Shown: positions 24,394 through 33,611 of the stretch, piece by piece | How the letters are laid out: each line of letters opens with the position of its first letter | Numbering within the stretch: position 1 is the stretch's first letter | Assembly (NCBI GenBank): GCA_902727935.1 | Contig: CACVAX010000060.1 | Span: 1 to 57,335, forward strand | DNA length: 57,335 nt | DNA from: an uncultured Sulfurovum sp. | GTDB taxonomy: Bacteria > Campylobacterota > Campylobacteria > Campylobacterales > Sulfurovaceae | Direction of reading: 5' to 3' | Made by a program: the position numbers and the translations under genes | Notes under the pieces: model-generated | What the model saw: the letters and a program-made list of their open reading frames with translations, nothing else | The model's database searches: none | Told to the model about the DNA's origin: nothing

Positions 24394-25563
24394 ATGTATT
24401 ACGGATACAATGATGATAGAGAACTCATACTAGCTGATGAAGCCTTCATAGAACTTTTAGGCTTTCACTCATTTAAAGAATTAAGCACATCAAATATCAT
24501 GGATAATCTAAAGTTTGAAAACAAGCAAATAGTGATTAAACAAGATTACCAAACCATTCATTCAGATTTTTCACACCATGAAATATACTGTATCAATGAA
24601 GAGTGTTATTTAGTGGAACTGCAAAATATTCAAATAGAAAAAACACCTGCTTTCTCCACAACAGCTAAGCATTTAAACACCAATTATCAAGCAATTTATT
24701 TAGATGTTGAAAAAATTTCTGAAGAAATTGGACTTTCAGTCAATGACTATAAACTCTATCTTGATAGTTTTATTGATCAGTCAATTATAGATGAAAAACG
24801 CCTACTTGAAGGCAATGACAAAGTTGTCAAAAATCTTTCTAATCTAGCTCTCACATTAAAGATACCTCATATTAATATCTTACTTTTAAAAATTCAAAAA
24901 CTTTCTCATCGTGAACGTATGCCTTTAATTGACCAATACTATACCAAACTTGCACTTTTAACACTTGAAAAACCAGAAGATTATCAAGAGGATGAAGTTG
25001 ACAATATTTTTGAAGAAGATAAAAGCAGTCAAGAAGATAAAGAAGAAGTGCTCAATGCGAGATTTTCAGACCTTCTTAAAAATGTAGACGAAAAAGAAAA
25101 ACTTACAGATACATTTGAAGCTCCTGTTATCCCTGAAAGCCCAGACTTAGTTCCCAATCATGAAGCAATTGAAGAGCAGATAAGTAGCAATTCAAAAGTT
25201 AAGCAAATTTCATTGGAAAATGTTGAAGAGTTACCAATATCTTACAACCCACAAACAGCTGCTGATGAACTTAATCTTCCTGTTGTCCTTATTGAAGAAT
25301 TTGTTGATGATTTTATTGAACAAGCACGACAAGACAAAGACCATCTTTTAACTTCATACTACCAACAGGACCTTGATAACATTCATGAGTTAGGACACAA
25401 ACTTAAAGGGGCTGCAAGTAATCTAAGAATCAATGAGCTTTCAGATATTTTAGAAGAGATTCAGTTTTGCGCTGATTATTCACAATTAGAAGGACTATTT
25501 ATTAAATATTGGGGTCATTTTCTTTCATTAGAGAACTATATGAAACAGCTCAAAAGAGTATAA
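24394..25563 (+). CDS. PAS-like/HPt phosphotransfer protein with one dead and one live HPt
   Basis: This 389-aa soluble protein has an N-terminal PAS-like fold at about 1-95. A first HPt-like module spans about 105-195. Its helix reads NLALTLKIPH, where HPt domains have AHxLKG; residue 153 is Leu instead of the phospho-accepting His. A long acidic linker follows (about 200-270). A second HPt at about 285-385 has an intact motif, ELGHKLKGAASNL, with His335. It is second in the operon, before the hybrid kinase and orphan receiver, so it is the obvious relay between the receivers of the kinases and downstream partners. Confidence 0.7.
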   Translation: MYYGYNDDRELILADEAFIELLGFHSFKELSTSNIMDNLKFENKQIVIKQDYQTIHSDFSHHEIYCINEECYLVELQNIQIEKTPAFSTTAKHLNTNYQAIYLDVEKISEEIGLSVNDYKLYLDSFIDQSIIDEKRLLEGNDKVVKNLSNLALTLKIPHINILLLKIQKLSHRERMPLIDQYYTKLALLTLEKPEDYQEDEVDNIFEEDKSSQEDKEEVLNARFSDLLKNVDEKEKLTDTFEAPVIPESPDLVPNHEAIEEQISSNSKVKQISLENVEELPISYNPQTAADELNLPVVLIEEFVDDFIEQARQDKDHLLTSYYQQDLDNIHELGHKLKGAASNLRINELSDILEEIQFCADYSQLEGLFIKYWGHFLSLENYMKQLKRV

Positions 25564-25572
25564 GGATATCAG

Positions 25573-28044
25573 GTGCAACTTAATAATAAAATAAAATTCA
25601 TTACCATAGTACCATTGGTACTACTCTTAGTAATTAGTTTGAATGTTGGCTATCATAACTATCTGCCTAATCTTAGTATATCCGAGCAATCTATACTATT
25701 TTATACGTCCTTAGCCCTTTTAGGTATTGTTTTTATTCTAAGCATTTTTACCTATATGGCTGGAACAGAATTCAATAACAATTCACTCAACTTTCAGGAA
25801 GTACTCGAAAACTCAATGCTCGACAACGAAGAAGTTTATGATGAAAGTGGTTTAAGTCTTGATCGAAACATTGATTTAAAAACAAAAAAAGGTGTTAAAA
25901 ATGCCTATAAACTCATTGAAACCTTGATTGAAAATGCTAAAGTAGACCGACTTGAAGCACTGGAAGCCAATGCTTCTAAATCACTATTTTTAGCAAATAT
26001 GTCTCATGAAATTCGTACCCCACTCAATGGTATTGTTGGGTTTACAGACCTATTAAAAAGTACCAACTTAGACGAAGAACAAAAAGAATTTGTGAATATT
26101 GTCGAAAAAAGTTCTGAAAATCTTTTAAATATTATCAATAATATATTAGATTTATCAAAAATAGAGAGTAATAAAACCGAACTGGACATTATTATTTTTG
26201 ATCCAATTATTGAATTTGAAAATGCCGTTGAAACATATGGAATTCGTGCTTCAGAGAAAAATATTGAGCTGGACTTTTTTCTTGATCCAAGCATCAATAA
26301 AAAACTACTTGGTGACTCGGTTAAACTCAAAGAGATACTCATTAACTTACTTTCCAATGCCATTAAATTTACCGATTTAGGGGGTAAAATCAAAGTAGAA
26401 ATTAAAAAAGTTTCTACCATAGAAAATCAAACAGAACTTGCCTTTTCGATCGAAGACAATGGTGTGGGCATGACAAAAGAACAACAACTTAATGTATTTG
26501 CTGCCTTTACCCAAGCCGATGTTTCAATTACACGTAAATATGGAGGAACAGGTTTAGGATTAACCATTTCAACCAAATTCTTAGAACTTATGGGTTCTGA
26601 ACTAAAACTTGAAAGCCAAAAAGAGAAAGGCACACGATTTTATTTTAATGTTGTCTTTGAGGAAGTACTAGAAGGTACAGAACTTTCAATGGTATCCAAT
26701 CTTGAAGCCCATACCATTTGTAAATTTGCCTATGAACTTCCTGTACAACAAGACATTTATATTAATCAATATTTAAAATACTATGATGTACAAACAAAAT
26801 CATATCAAACCATGGCAGACCTTAAAAAAGCCAATAGCAATGAACAAATCAATGGTATTTGGATTGATGTTGATAACAGTGAGGATGGTCTTTTAAAAAG
26901 TCTGAACAAACTTAACCCTAAAAAAGTTATTTTACTTTCGAGTTTTTCCAACAGAGACCGTTTAGAAAAATTGGGTCTCCATGTTGCAAAGATTCTTTAT
27001 AAACCTCTAACGCCAAGCAAAATACTCCAAGGTATTAATGCTACCAATCAAGATGAAATTGAGGAGGAAGAAATCCCTACAAACAGTTCTTCACCTTTCC
27101 AAAACATACAATTTAAAGGTAATATCTTAGTTGCAGAAGATAACTTTATCAACCAAAAACTAATTAAGCAAGTACTCTTACGCTATGGCGTTAAAGTTGA
27201 ACTCGCTAACAATGGTTTAGAAGCGTTTGAAAAACGTAAAAAAGAGACTTATGACCTAATTTTTATGGATATCCAAATGCCTGTTATGGATGGGGTAGAA
27301 GCAACGCATGAAATTATCAACTATGAAGTCGAAGAACACCTAGACCATATTCCCATTGTGGCCTTAACAGCCAATGCACTTAATGGAGATAGAGAACGCT
27401 TTATTTCTGAAGGACTAGATGAATACATTCCTAAACCCATTGAGACCAATGAACTTTTATACATCTTAAAAAAGTTTTTAACAGTTAAAAGTGAAGAAGA
27501 TGAAATAGTCGAAAATATGAGTAGCGTAAAAGAGGTAGATGAAGTCTCTGAAATAAGCAAGACGAACAAACATCAAGAAGATGGCTTAATTACCCTTATT
27601 GCAGAAGAAGAACCCAATACCATTAAGCTAGAGAACCTCGATTCCTTACCTTTGGTACTGGAAGAGTTTAATGAAGAAGCTGTAGAGGAAACAGTTTTAA
27701 ATACAGAAAAAAAGATTCTTATTCTCAAAAAGAATCCCCTCGAGGCACAAATACTTTCAAAAGTAATTTCAAACTTAAACTATGATATTGAAATTCTTAG
27801 CCAAGTTAATAAATTAGAACAGTTCATTCAAAAAGAAAAATATGATATTTTATTAATCGATAAAGAGATTGAACAGTTCAATGAAAAGATTTTAGAGAAA
27901 CAACACAAAGATATGAATGTAATTATGCTTTCACTTGCAAAACCTGGTAATGAATACTATAATACGAAACTAATTAAAGAAGTTCATGTAGGCATTATTA
28001 AACGTGATAAAATTGAACAACTCATTAAAAAATATAGGGGATAA
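25573..28044 (+). CDS. Hybrid sensor histidine kinase with three receiver-like domains
   Basis: This 823-aa protein has a GTG start (AAGGATATCAG upstream) and two N-terminal membrane spans (about 9-27 and 36-58) with almost no periplasmic part. HisKA follows with His145 in ANMSHEIRTPLNG, then HATPase (NLLSNAIKF, DNGVGM, GGTGLGLT) and a degenerate receiver at about 370-490. The intact receiver has EDN and Asp566 in FMDIQMPVMDG. A C-terminal receiver-like domain (about 712-823) keeps the Asp in LLIDKEI and a Lys, but its acidic pair is replaced by Lys-Lys (LILKKN). It probably takes input from the PAS proteins upstream. Confidence 0.85.
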   Translation: MQLNNKIKFITIVPLVLLLVISLNVGYHNYLPNLSISEQSILFYTSLALLGIVFILSIFTYMAGTEFNNNSLNFQEVLENSMLDNEEVYDESGLSLDRNIDLKTKKGVKNAYKLIETLIENAKVDRLEALEANASKSLFLANMSHEIRTPLNGIVGFTDLLKSTNLDEEQKEFVNIVEKSSENLLNIINNILDLSKIESNKTELDIIIFDPIIEFENAVETYGIRASEKNIELDFFLDPSINKKLLGDSVKLKEILINLLSNAIKFTDLGGKIKVEIKKVSTIENQTELAFSIEDNGVGMTKEQQLNVFAAFTQADVSITRKYGGTGLGLTISTKFLELMGSELKLESQKEKGTRFYFNVVFEEVLEGTELSMVSNLEAHTICKFAYELPVQQDIYINQYLKYYDVQTKSYQTMADLKKANSNEQINGIWIDVDNSEDGLLKSLNKLNPKKVILLSSFSNRDRLEKLGLHVAKILYKPLTPSKILQGINATNQDEIEEEEIPTNSSSPFQNIQFKGNILVAEDNFINQKLIKQVLLRYGVKVELANNGLEAFEKRKKETYDLIFMDIQMPVMDGVEATHEIINYEVEEHLDHIPIVALTANALNGDRERFISEGLDEYIPKPIETNELLYILKKFLTVKSEEDEIVENMSSVKEVDEVSEISKTNKHQEDGLITLIAEEEPNTIKLENLDSLPLVLEEFNEEAVEETVLNTEKKILILKKNPLEAQILSKVISNLNYDIEILSQVNKLEQFIQKEKYDILLIDKEIEQFNEKILEKQHKDMNVIMLSLAKPGNEYYNTKLIKEVHVGIIKRDKIEQLIKKYRG

Positions 28045-28046
28045 AA

Positions 28047-28418
28047 ATGATTTTCAAAATTCTAATAGCTGATGACGACTATATCAACCGTCGACTGCTC
28101 ATCTCTCTTTTAAAAAAAGAACTCTACCAAGTTGAAATTATAGAGGCAATAGATGGGAAAAATGCATTAGAAGTTTGTCATCAAAATTTAGATATTCAAC
28201 TTATTTTACTTGATATTGAAATGCCCATCATGGATGGAGCTGAATTTCTAAAACAATACATTAAAGACAAGTCCTTACCAAAGATTCCTATCTTAGCTAT
28301 CTCTTCAAATGATTTACGCATTAAAGAGATACTTAATTTAGGGGCAGATGCCTTTCTCTTAAAGCCAGTAACTGAAGAGAAATTATTTGATGCCATACGC
28401 GACTCACAAATGGGTTAA
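28047..28418 (+). CDS. Single-domain response regulator (CheY-like)
   Basis: This 123-aa protein is one receiver domain and nothing else: the acidic pair in IADDDYINR, phospho-acceptor Asp56 in LLDIEMPIMDG, Thr/Ser switch in ILAISSND and Lys in LLKPV. It starts 2 nt after the hybrid kinase gene, so it is its likely phospho-target through the HPt at 24394. With no output domain it may act on a motor, an enzyme or as a phosphate sink. Its 3' end overlaps the convergent RNA helicase gene by 4 nt. Confidence 0.9.
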   Translation: MIFKILIADDDYINRRLLISLLKKELYQVEIIEAIDGKNALEVCHQNLDIQLILLDIEMPIMDGAEFLKQYIKDKSLPKIPILAISSNDLRIKEILNLGADAFLLKPVTEEKLFDAIRDSQMG

Positions 28419-29725
28419 CGCCCTCTTTTTTTTGAATTAGATTTTTCTTTTTTGGGTTTGCCAATAAACCCATCTCTTTTTGTCGTTTTACGTTTTTTTG
28501 TTTTTACGGTACTAAGTTTCTTTCTTCCAAAAGCCCCATCTGTCTTACTTTTTGTAGCTACTTTTTTTCTTGCACCTCTTTGCTCTTTTTCCACTTTAGG
28601 TACATAACCCTCAATCTCTTCACGATTAATTGCTTTTCCTATCAAACGCTCAACATCCTTAAGTGCTATCTCTTCTTTAGGGCTAAGTAAAGTAATGGCC
28701 AGTCCAGATTTTCCAGCTCTACCTGTACGCCCAATTCGATGCACAAAATCACCTGTTACGTGAGGAATATCATAATTCATAACAATGCCTAAATCAGGAA
28801 TATCTAAACCACGAGCAGCAATGTCCGTAGCCACAAGTACTCTTATTTTTCCTTCTTTAAAAGATTCTAAAGCTCTTTTTCTTTGTCCTGAATTTTTATC
28901 TCCATGAATGGTTGAAGTTTTTAAACCACTTAAATTCAATGCTTCAGCTACCTCATCAGCCTCTTCCTTTTTACGTACAAATACCAATACTTTTTGATAA
29001 TTTCTCGAACCAATTAAAAAAGAAAGTAATTCTGTTTTCTGCTCTTTACTCACAGGACAAACCACTAATTTTACTTTTGAAGCAGAAGTTCCCATACTGT
29101 CAACTTCCACAAGTTTTGGCTTATGTAAAATACTCGTTGCTAAACGTTTCACTGAACCCGAAAGTGTTGCTGAAATTAAAATATTTTGACGTTTTTTAGG
29201 AAGTCTTTCTATCACTTGCATCACTTCATGCACAAAACCCATATCTAAAATGGTATCAGCTTCATCCAATACCAAATAGCGTACAGCTTTTAAATCAATG
29301 TTTTTTTGCCCAATATGCTCTAACAAACGTCCAGAAGTACTGACAATAATATCCACACCAGCTTTGAGTCTATTGGCTTGGGCAGTCATATTAGCTCCAC
29401 CATAAAGCAGCACTGTCTTAAGTGAAGTATACTTAGCATATGCCTCAAAACTCTCATACACCTGTCGTGCCAATTCACGGGTAGGTACGATTACAATGGC
29501 CCGTAAATGATGATTTTCATTGGAACTTTTTTGACTAAAATCATGGATGATTGGTAACGCAAAACCAGCTGTTTTTCCTGTCCCTGTTTGTGCTCCAGCC
29601 ATAATATCATGACCATTGAATACCATAGGAATTAAGACCTTTTGTATGGGTGTGGCTGTCTCATAACCTTTCTCTTTTAAAGCTTTAATAATTTCAGATG
29701 ATAATCCCAAAGTCGCTAATGACAT
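28415..29725 (-). CDS. rhlE: DEAD-box RNA helicase (RhlE-like)
   Basis: This 436-aa ATP-dependent RNA helicase has the Q motif (ATPIQ), Walker A AGAQTGTGKTAG, motif Ib TSGRLLEH, the DEAD box in LVLDEADTILDMGF, motif III SATLS, motif V ATDIAARGLDIPD and motif VI HRIGRTGRAGKSG. A Lys/Arg-rich tail of about 60 residues binds RNA. Order and length match RhlE-type enzymes that act in ribosome assembly and mRNA decay, often in the cold. The RBS is AAGAG. The gene name is by similarity only. Confidence 0.9.
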   Translation of the reverse strand: MSLATLGLSSEIIKALKEKGYETATPIQKVLIPMVFNGHDIMAGAQTGTGKTAGFALPIIHDFSQKSSNENHHLRAIVIVPTRELARQVYESFEAYAKYTSLKTVLLYGGANMTAQANRLKAGVDIIVSTSGRLLEHIGQKNIDLKAVRYLVLDEADTILDMGFVHEVMQVIERLPKKRQNILISATLSGSVKRLATSILHKPKLVEVDSMGTSASKVKLVVCPVSKEQKTELLSFLIGSRNYQKVLVFVRKKEEADEVAEALNLSGLKTSTIHGDKNSGQRKRALESFKEGKIRVLVATDIAARGLDIPDLGIVMNYDIPHVTGDFVHRIGRTGRAGKSGLAITLLSPKEEIALKDVERLIGKAINREEIEGYVPKVEKEQRGARKKVATKSKTDGAFGRKKLSTVKTKKRKTTKRDGFIGKPKKEKSNSKKRGR

Positions 29726-29754
29726 ATATGCTCTTTTTTAACTATTATAACGTA

Positions 29755-30741
29755 TTAAAAGTCTAAAACATACGAATCATAAGCTAAGAGTTGATTTGTT
29801 TTAATGGTATTTTTTAAATTTTCAATGTATTGCTCCCCTAACTCAGAGTATTTTCCTAATTGCTCGACTAAGACAAAAGGGTCTTGACTCTCTAAGCGTT
29901 TTTCTCGAAACTCTTTATAAGCATCTTTAGTAGATAAAAGCAAAAAATAATCTGATATAGACTGCTCAACACTGCTGTATTTTTTAAGATAAACATGTTT
30001 CTCACCTCTTTTTTCTCCAGCTACTATACGTTTTTCATATTTATTAAATGACCATATCCCAAACACATTATTGGCTTTTTCAAAAAACCGTGAAGTACCC
30101 CAACCACTCTCTATAATGGCTTGTGCAATCACAATACTTGTGGGATGTAACTCCATTTTATCATGTAGTTCATGAATGTCTGAAGCCTTAAATATCTGCC
30201 TTTTTTTAGTCAACCATAACGTTTCATTAGCAGAAAGCTTTTCTTGCTTTAAAAACTTGGCTACCTTTTTTCTATCTTGTGAAATTCGATGCTTGGCTAC
30301 CAATATCGAAGGTATTATCATATCAATAAACATTTTCTTTTTATGTTGAATACTCAATGCTGAAAGCTTAATACTTTTAGTGTAGAGTATGGGTTTAACA
30401 GATTGATTGTTAATTGATACAATGTCCAGCTTAGAAGTAGGAGTAATACGTATCAATGCTTCTTCTAAAGACTTAGGTACAATTTCTTTTAACACTACTT
30501 TAGTTAACTTTAATTTTAAAGCTACTGCTTCTTTAGATGCTCCTGTTTCTAATGTTTCTTCTACAGTAAGAAGTCCAGGATTCACGGAGAGTATCTTAGT
30601 TTTAGAGGTATCTTTAGCTATAGGAATAGTTAGAGAAGAAGTTTCAGTAAAAAAATTATCCATAAGCATATATATACCTAATAAACTTACTTGAAGTAGC
30701 AATAATATTACTAAAGCATAAATTATGTTGTTTAACTTCAT
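29755..30741 (-). CDS. Membrane-anchored glucosaminidase-domain protein (Bax-like)
   Basis: This 328-aa protein has an N-terminal membrane anchor (about 5-26), a linker region of about 110 residues and a C-terminal glucosaminidase domain of the Bax/FlgJ/LytG type (about 185-320). The catalytic Glu is in AQAIIESGWGTSRF, with NNVFGIWSF and the Y-x-S-V-x-x-S-I-x-D-Y-F block downstream. It should cut beta-N-acetylglucosaminyl bonds in peptidoglycan on the periplasmic side. It is divergent from the DUF1624 gene, with a Fur-like box between them. Confidence 0.8.
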   Translation of the reverse strand: MKLNNIIYALVILLLLQVSLLGIYMLMDNFFTETSSLTIPIAKDTSKTKILSVNPGLLTVEETLETGASKEAVALKLKLTKVVLKEIVPKSLEEALIRITPTSKLDIVSINNQSVKPILYTKSIKLSALSIQHKKKMFIDMIIPSILVAKHRISQDRKKVAKFLKQEKLSANETLWLTKKRQIFKASDIHELHDKMELHPTSIVIAQAIIESGWGTSRFFEKANNVFGIWSFNKYEKRIVAGEKRGEKHVYLKKYSSVEQSISDYFLLLSTKDAYKEFREKRLESQDPFVLVEQLGKYSELGEQYIENLKNTIKTNQLLAYDSYVLDF

Positions 30742-30798
30742 TCCGTGCCTTCTCTTTTTATAAACTAATCCTATTTGATAAGAATAAACTATAGCTAA

Positions 30799-30837
30799 AT
30801 TAAAATTAAATAATAATTATTATTGTTTAATTTTAAT
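30799..30837. repeat. 12-bp perfect AT inverted repeat
   Basis: ATTAAAATTAAA (30799-30810) and TTTAATTTTAAT (30826-30837) are perfect inverted copies that flank a Fur-like box. With it they form a 39-bp AT-only dyad between divergent promoters. Confidence 0.5.
30811..30825. promoter_or_regulatory. Candidate Fur box
   Basis: TAATAATTATTATTG matches 14 of 15 positions of the Helicobacter pylori Fur consensus TAATAATnATTATTA. It lies about 30 nt before the extended -10 box of the DUF1624 gene and near the -35 region of the divergent glucosaminidase gene. AT-rich DNA makes chance matches possible. Confidence 0.4.
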
Positions 30838-30855
30838 GATAAAGTTTTCTTATGT

Positions 30856-30861
30856 TATAAT
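30856..30861 (+). promoter_or_regulatory. Extended -10 box of the DUF1624 gene
   Basis: TGT-TATAAT lies 21 nt before the ATG at 30883, with a GAGGAAA ribosome-binding site in between, so this gene has a short leader. Confidence 0.5.
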
Positions 30862-30882
30862 TAAATAAACAGAGGAAACTAA

Positions 30883-31605
30883 ATGCATAAGCAACGTTTG
30901 CAGGGTTTAGATATCTTTAGAGGTATGGCACTCTTCTTAATGATAATTTATCATTTTATCTTTGATTTAAATTATTTCCTTATTGTCTCAATCAATATGA
31001 ATGAAAATTTGTTTTTTTTATTACTACGTTATGCTATCATGGGAATGTTTGTACTAAGTGTTGGTATGAGTTTAGTATTAACCCATCAAGCCCACATTAA
31101 CTGGAAAAATATAGCCAAACGTATAATACAACTTGGACTGGCTTCCCTGCTGGTTAGCTTGGCTACTTATATGATTTTTCCAGATTCTTGGGTCTACTTT
31201 GGGATTTTACATTTTATTTTATTCAGTTCCCTACTTGTTTTACCCTTAATAAATTTTCCTAAGATTACGCTATTTTTAGCACTTTTCATCTTAGTGGGGT
31301 CAAGCACAGGTATTTTACACCTGCATCAGCTATTTGAATTACTTCAAGAACCTTTAGGACTACCCTCACCTCATTCACAAGACCTAGTTCCTATTTTCCC
31401 ATGGTTAGCCCCTTTGTTTATGGGCATGTTCTTAGTTCAATCCAACTACCATCAAAAAATCTTTAGCCATCCATTTTTTAAAAAACATACACCAATGCAT
31501 ACATTACTCAAAAAAATGGGTCAAAATTCTTTGCTGATTTACTTACTGCATCAACCTTTTTTATTTTTAGGATTTGAATTTTATTTTAAATTCTTTTCAA
31601 AATAA
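30883..31605 (+). CDS. DUF1624 / heparan-alpha-glucosaminide N-acetyltransferase-like membrane protein
   Basis: This 240-aa protein has about seven membrane spans. The opening RLQGLDIFRGMALFLMIIYHFIFDL carries the conserved R-x-x-x-x-D-x-x-R-G pattern and the membrane His of this acyltransferase family, and VYFGILHFI is a second family block. Relatives move acetyl groups from cytoplasmic acetyl-CoA to sugars outside. The substrate here is unknown. Its 3' end overlaps the convergent gene at 31586 by 20 nt. Confidence 0.75.
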   Translation: MHKQRLQGLDIFRGMALFLMIIYHFIFDLNYFLIVSINMNENLFFLLLRYAIMGMFVLSVGMSLVLTHQAHINWKNIAKRIIQLGLASLLVSLATYMIFPDSWVYFGILHFILFSSLLVLPLINFPKITLFLALFILVGSSTGILHLHQLFELLQEPLGLPSPHSQDLVPIFPWLAPLFMGMFLVQSNYHQKIFSHPFFKKHTPMHTLLKKMGQNSLLIYLLHQPFLFLGFEFYFKFFSK

Positions 31606-32290
31606 TAGATTGACGCACCGAATAATAGTCATACACTTTAGCCCAATCCAAAGAGTTAAGTGCTTCTTTTCCACTTTCCCAGATCTCATTCTCTTTTAAG
31701 GCTTCTGCTTGTCTATTTTGAGCATCAAAATTGACATAAAAGAAATTAAACCAGTGATATTCATTGCCTAGATTTTCAGAAGCTATGGCATCATAAATAA
31801 CTTCTAAATAGTCTTCAGGAATGCTAAAGTCATCTTTTGTATTTATCACACCATAGTCCCCTATAAATGCGAGATACGCTTCTCCATTTAACTCCCAAGT
31901 ATCTATGGAGATGCTTTTAGCGTCATAACCCCAAAAAGCAGACAAATAAAGCTGTAAAGCATTGTTAATAAAATTTTCTAATGCAGACTCAAATTTTTTT
32001 TCGCCAATACCAGCAAAACTTTCTATGATTGTTGTTTTTTCATTTATAAAAATTTCAATGGTCAATTGTCCTACGCTCTCTGTCGCTTCTGGATACCAAA
32101 AAGCTTTCACAGCAGGATAGGTACCTGTAGGTAATACCCAACCCTCTTCCTCTTTGGCATCAAAACCATGGCTTCTAAAAATTGCTTCCATTATCTTAAT
32201 CAGTTTTATTTCATCTACTTCGGTCACACTTTTTCCTAACGTTTTTAAAATTATGCTCTTAAAGAATGTATCTTGTAGTGTCCTCATCAT
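31586..32290 (-). CDS. Hypothetical protein, DUF6348-like
   Basis: This soluble protein of about 234 aa is mixed alpha/beta, with acidic Trp/Tyr-rich segments (AVKAFWYPEA, LSAFWGYDAKSISIDTWEL, NEYHWFNFFYVNFDAQ). The layout reminds me of DUF6348 proteins, but I cannot confirm this. The start is uncertain: I chose the ATG pair at 32290/32287. A TTG/ATG at 32317/32314 is also open. All options lie inside the end of hslU, so it is translationally coupled to the protease operon. No clear Shine-Dalgarno site is visible. Confidence 0.6.
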   Translation of the reverse strand: MMRTLQDTFFKSIILKTLGKSVTEVDEIKLIKIMEAIFRSHGFDAKEEEGWVLPTGTYPAVKAFWYPEATESVGQLTIEIFINEKTTIIESFAGIGEKKFESALENFINNALQLYLSAFWGYDAKSISIDTWELNGEAYLAFIGDYGVINTKDDFSIPEDYLEVIYDAIASENLGNEYHWFNFFYVNFDAQNRQAEALKENEIWESGKEALNSLDWAKVYDYYSVRQSIILKRI

Positions 32291-33611
32291 CAACAACTTT
32301 TTCAAGTTTTTCATCAATGAGTTTAATATCTACCGTAATGCTTTGACCAGTAAATTCATCGGCATTAAATGAGATGTCTTCTACTATTTTTTCCATAATA
32401 GTATGCAATCTTCTAGCACCAATGTCTTCCGTTTTTTCATTAGCAGTCGCAGAGTATTTTGCAATGGCTCGAAGTGCTTCTTCTTCAAATTCAAGCTCAA
32501 CATCTTCCACACCTAAAAGTGCTATATATTGTTTAATAAGTGAATTTTTAGGTTCGGTCAAAATTCGGTAAAGTGCTTCTGCATCCAAAGAATCAAGTTC
32601 AACCCTTAAAGGAAAACGTCCCTGAAGTTCTGGAATAAGGTCAGAAGGTTTAGAAAGATGAAATGCTCCAGCAGAGATAAATAAAATATGATCTGTTTTT
32701 ACCTGTCCTATACGAGTCTGAACATTAGAACCCTCTACAATAGGAAGTAAATCTCGTTGCACACCCTCTTTACTTGGGTCTTGACGAGAAGAAGAATTAG
32801 CAGGAACAGCAATTTTATCTATTTCATCAATAAAAACTATTCCACCCTCTTCTATTTTCTTTAAAGCCAAGTCTTTTAACTTTTCATCATCAAAAAGTTC
32901 AGCACTCGCTTCCATTGCTAAAATAGATTTAGCTTGTTTAACCGTTACCTCTTTCTTCTTCTCTTTTTTGTTCATTCCACCTATAACTTTAATAATAGAC
33001 TCTTGAACATTTGCCATTTCAGGAGGCATGTTTCCTCCTCCACCCATAACATCAATGCTTGGTGTTGGCATGTTAACTTCTATCTTTAAATCATCTAAAA
33101 GACCTTTAGCAAACTTCTCTTGCATTTTAGAAAAAGAGTTTTCATAATCAGCCTTTTTCTCTTCACTTGCACCTGCAGGAAGTGGAGGTAAAAGTTTTTC
33201 AATGATTTTGTTTTCAACATACGCTTCAATCTTCTCTTGGTTTAGCTCATTTTGCTCTTCACGCACTAAATTTAAAGCATTGGCTGCTAAATCACGAATC
33301 ATCGACTCAACATCACGACCCACAAACCCTACTTCGGTAAATTTACTCGCTTCTACTTTTACAAAAGGTAAACGCATCATGGTAGAAAGACGACGTGCAA
33401 TCTCTGTTTTACCTACCCCTGTACTACCTATCATCAAAATATTTTTAGGCATGACATCACGTTGCAGTTCAGGGTCTAGTTGTAAGCGTCTGTAACGGTT
33501 ACGAAGAGCTACGGCAATGGTCTTTTTAGCATTACCTTGACCGATTACATATTTATCTAAAAAAGTAACAATCTCTTTGGGTGTAAGATTGGTTGGAATC
33601 ACATTTATCAA
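32259..33611 (-). CDS. hslU: HslU ATPase subunit of the HslUV protease
   Basis: This 450-aa AAA+ unfoldase caps the HslV peptidase. It shows LTPKEIVTFLDKYVIGQ at the N-terminus, Walker A MIGSTGVGKTEIAR, Walker B GIVFIDEIDKIA, sensor/arginine-finger region LQGRFPLRVEL and a C-terminus ending TRYIL that inserts into HslV pockets. The start is TTG, directly after the hslV stop (TAATTG) with GGAG 6 nt before it. It is cotranscribed with hslV and rplI. Confidence 0.95.
   Translation of the reverse strand: MINVIPTNLTPKEIVTFLDKYVIGQGNAKKTIAVALRNRYRRLQLDPELQRDVMPKNILMIGSTGVGKTEIARRLSTMMRLPFVKVEASKFTEVGFVGRDVESMIRDLAANALNLVREEQNELNQEKIEAYVENKIIEKLLPPLPAGASEEKKADYENSFSKMQEKFAKGLLDDLKIEVNMPTPSIDVMGGGGNMPPEMANVQESIIKVIGGMNKKEKKKEVTVKQAKSILAMEASAELFDDEKLKDLALKKIEEGGIVFIDEIDKIAVPANSSSRQDPSKEGVQRDLLPIVEGSNVQTRIGQVKTDHILFISAGAFHLSKPSDLIPELQGRFPLRVELDSLDAEALYRILTEPKNSLIKQYIALLGVEDVELEFEEEALRAIAKYSATANEKTEDIGARRLHTIMEKIVEDISFNADEFTGQSITVDIKLIDEKLEKVVDDEDTTRYIL

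Noticed and set aside
26004-26420. 138-aa reverse ORF antisense to the hybrid kinase
   Set aside because: A shadow of HisKA/HATPase coding, and the parallel shadow also occurs in the other kinase gene because the cores are duplicated.
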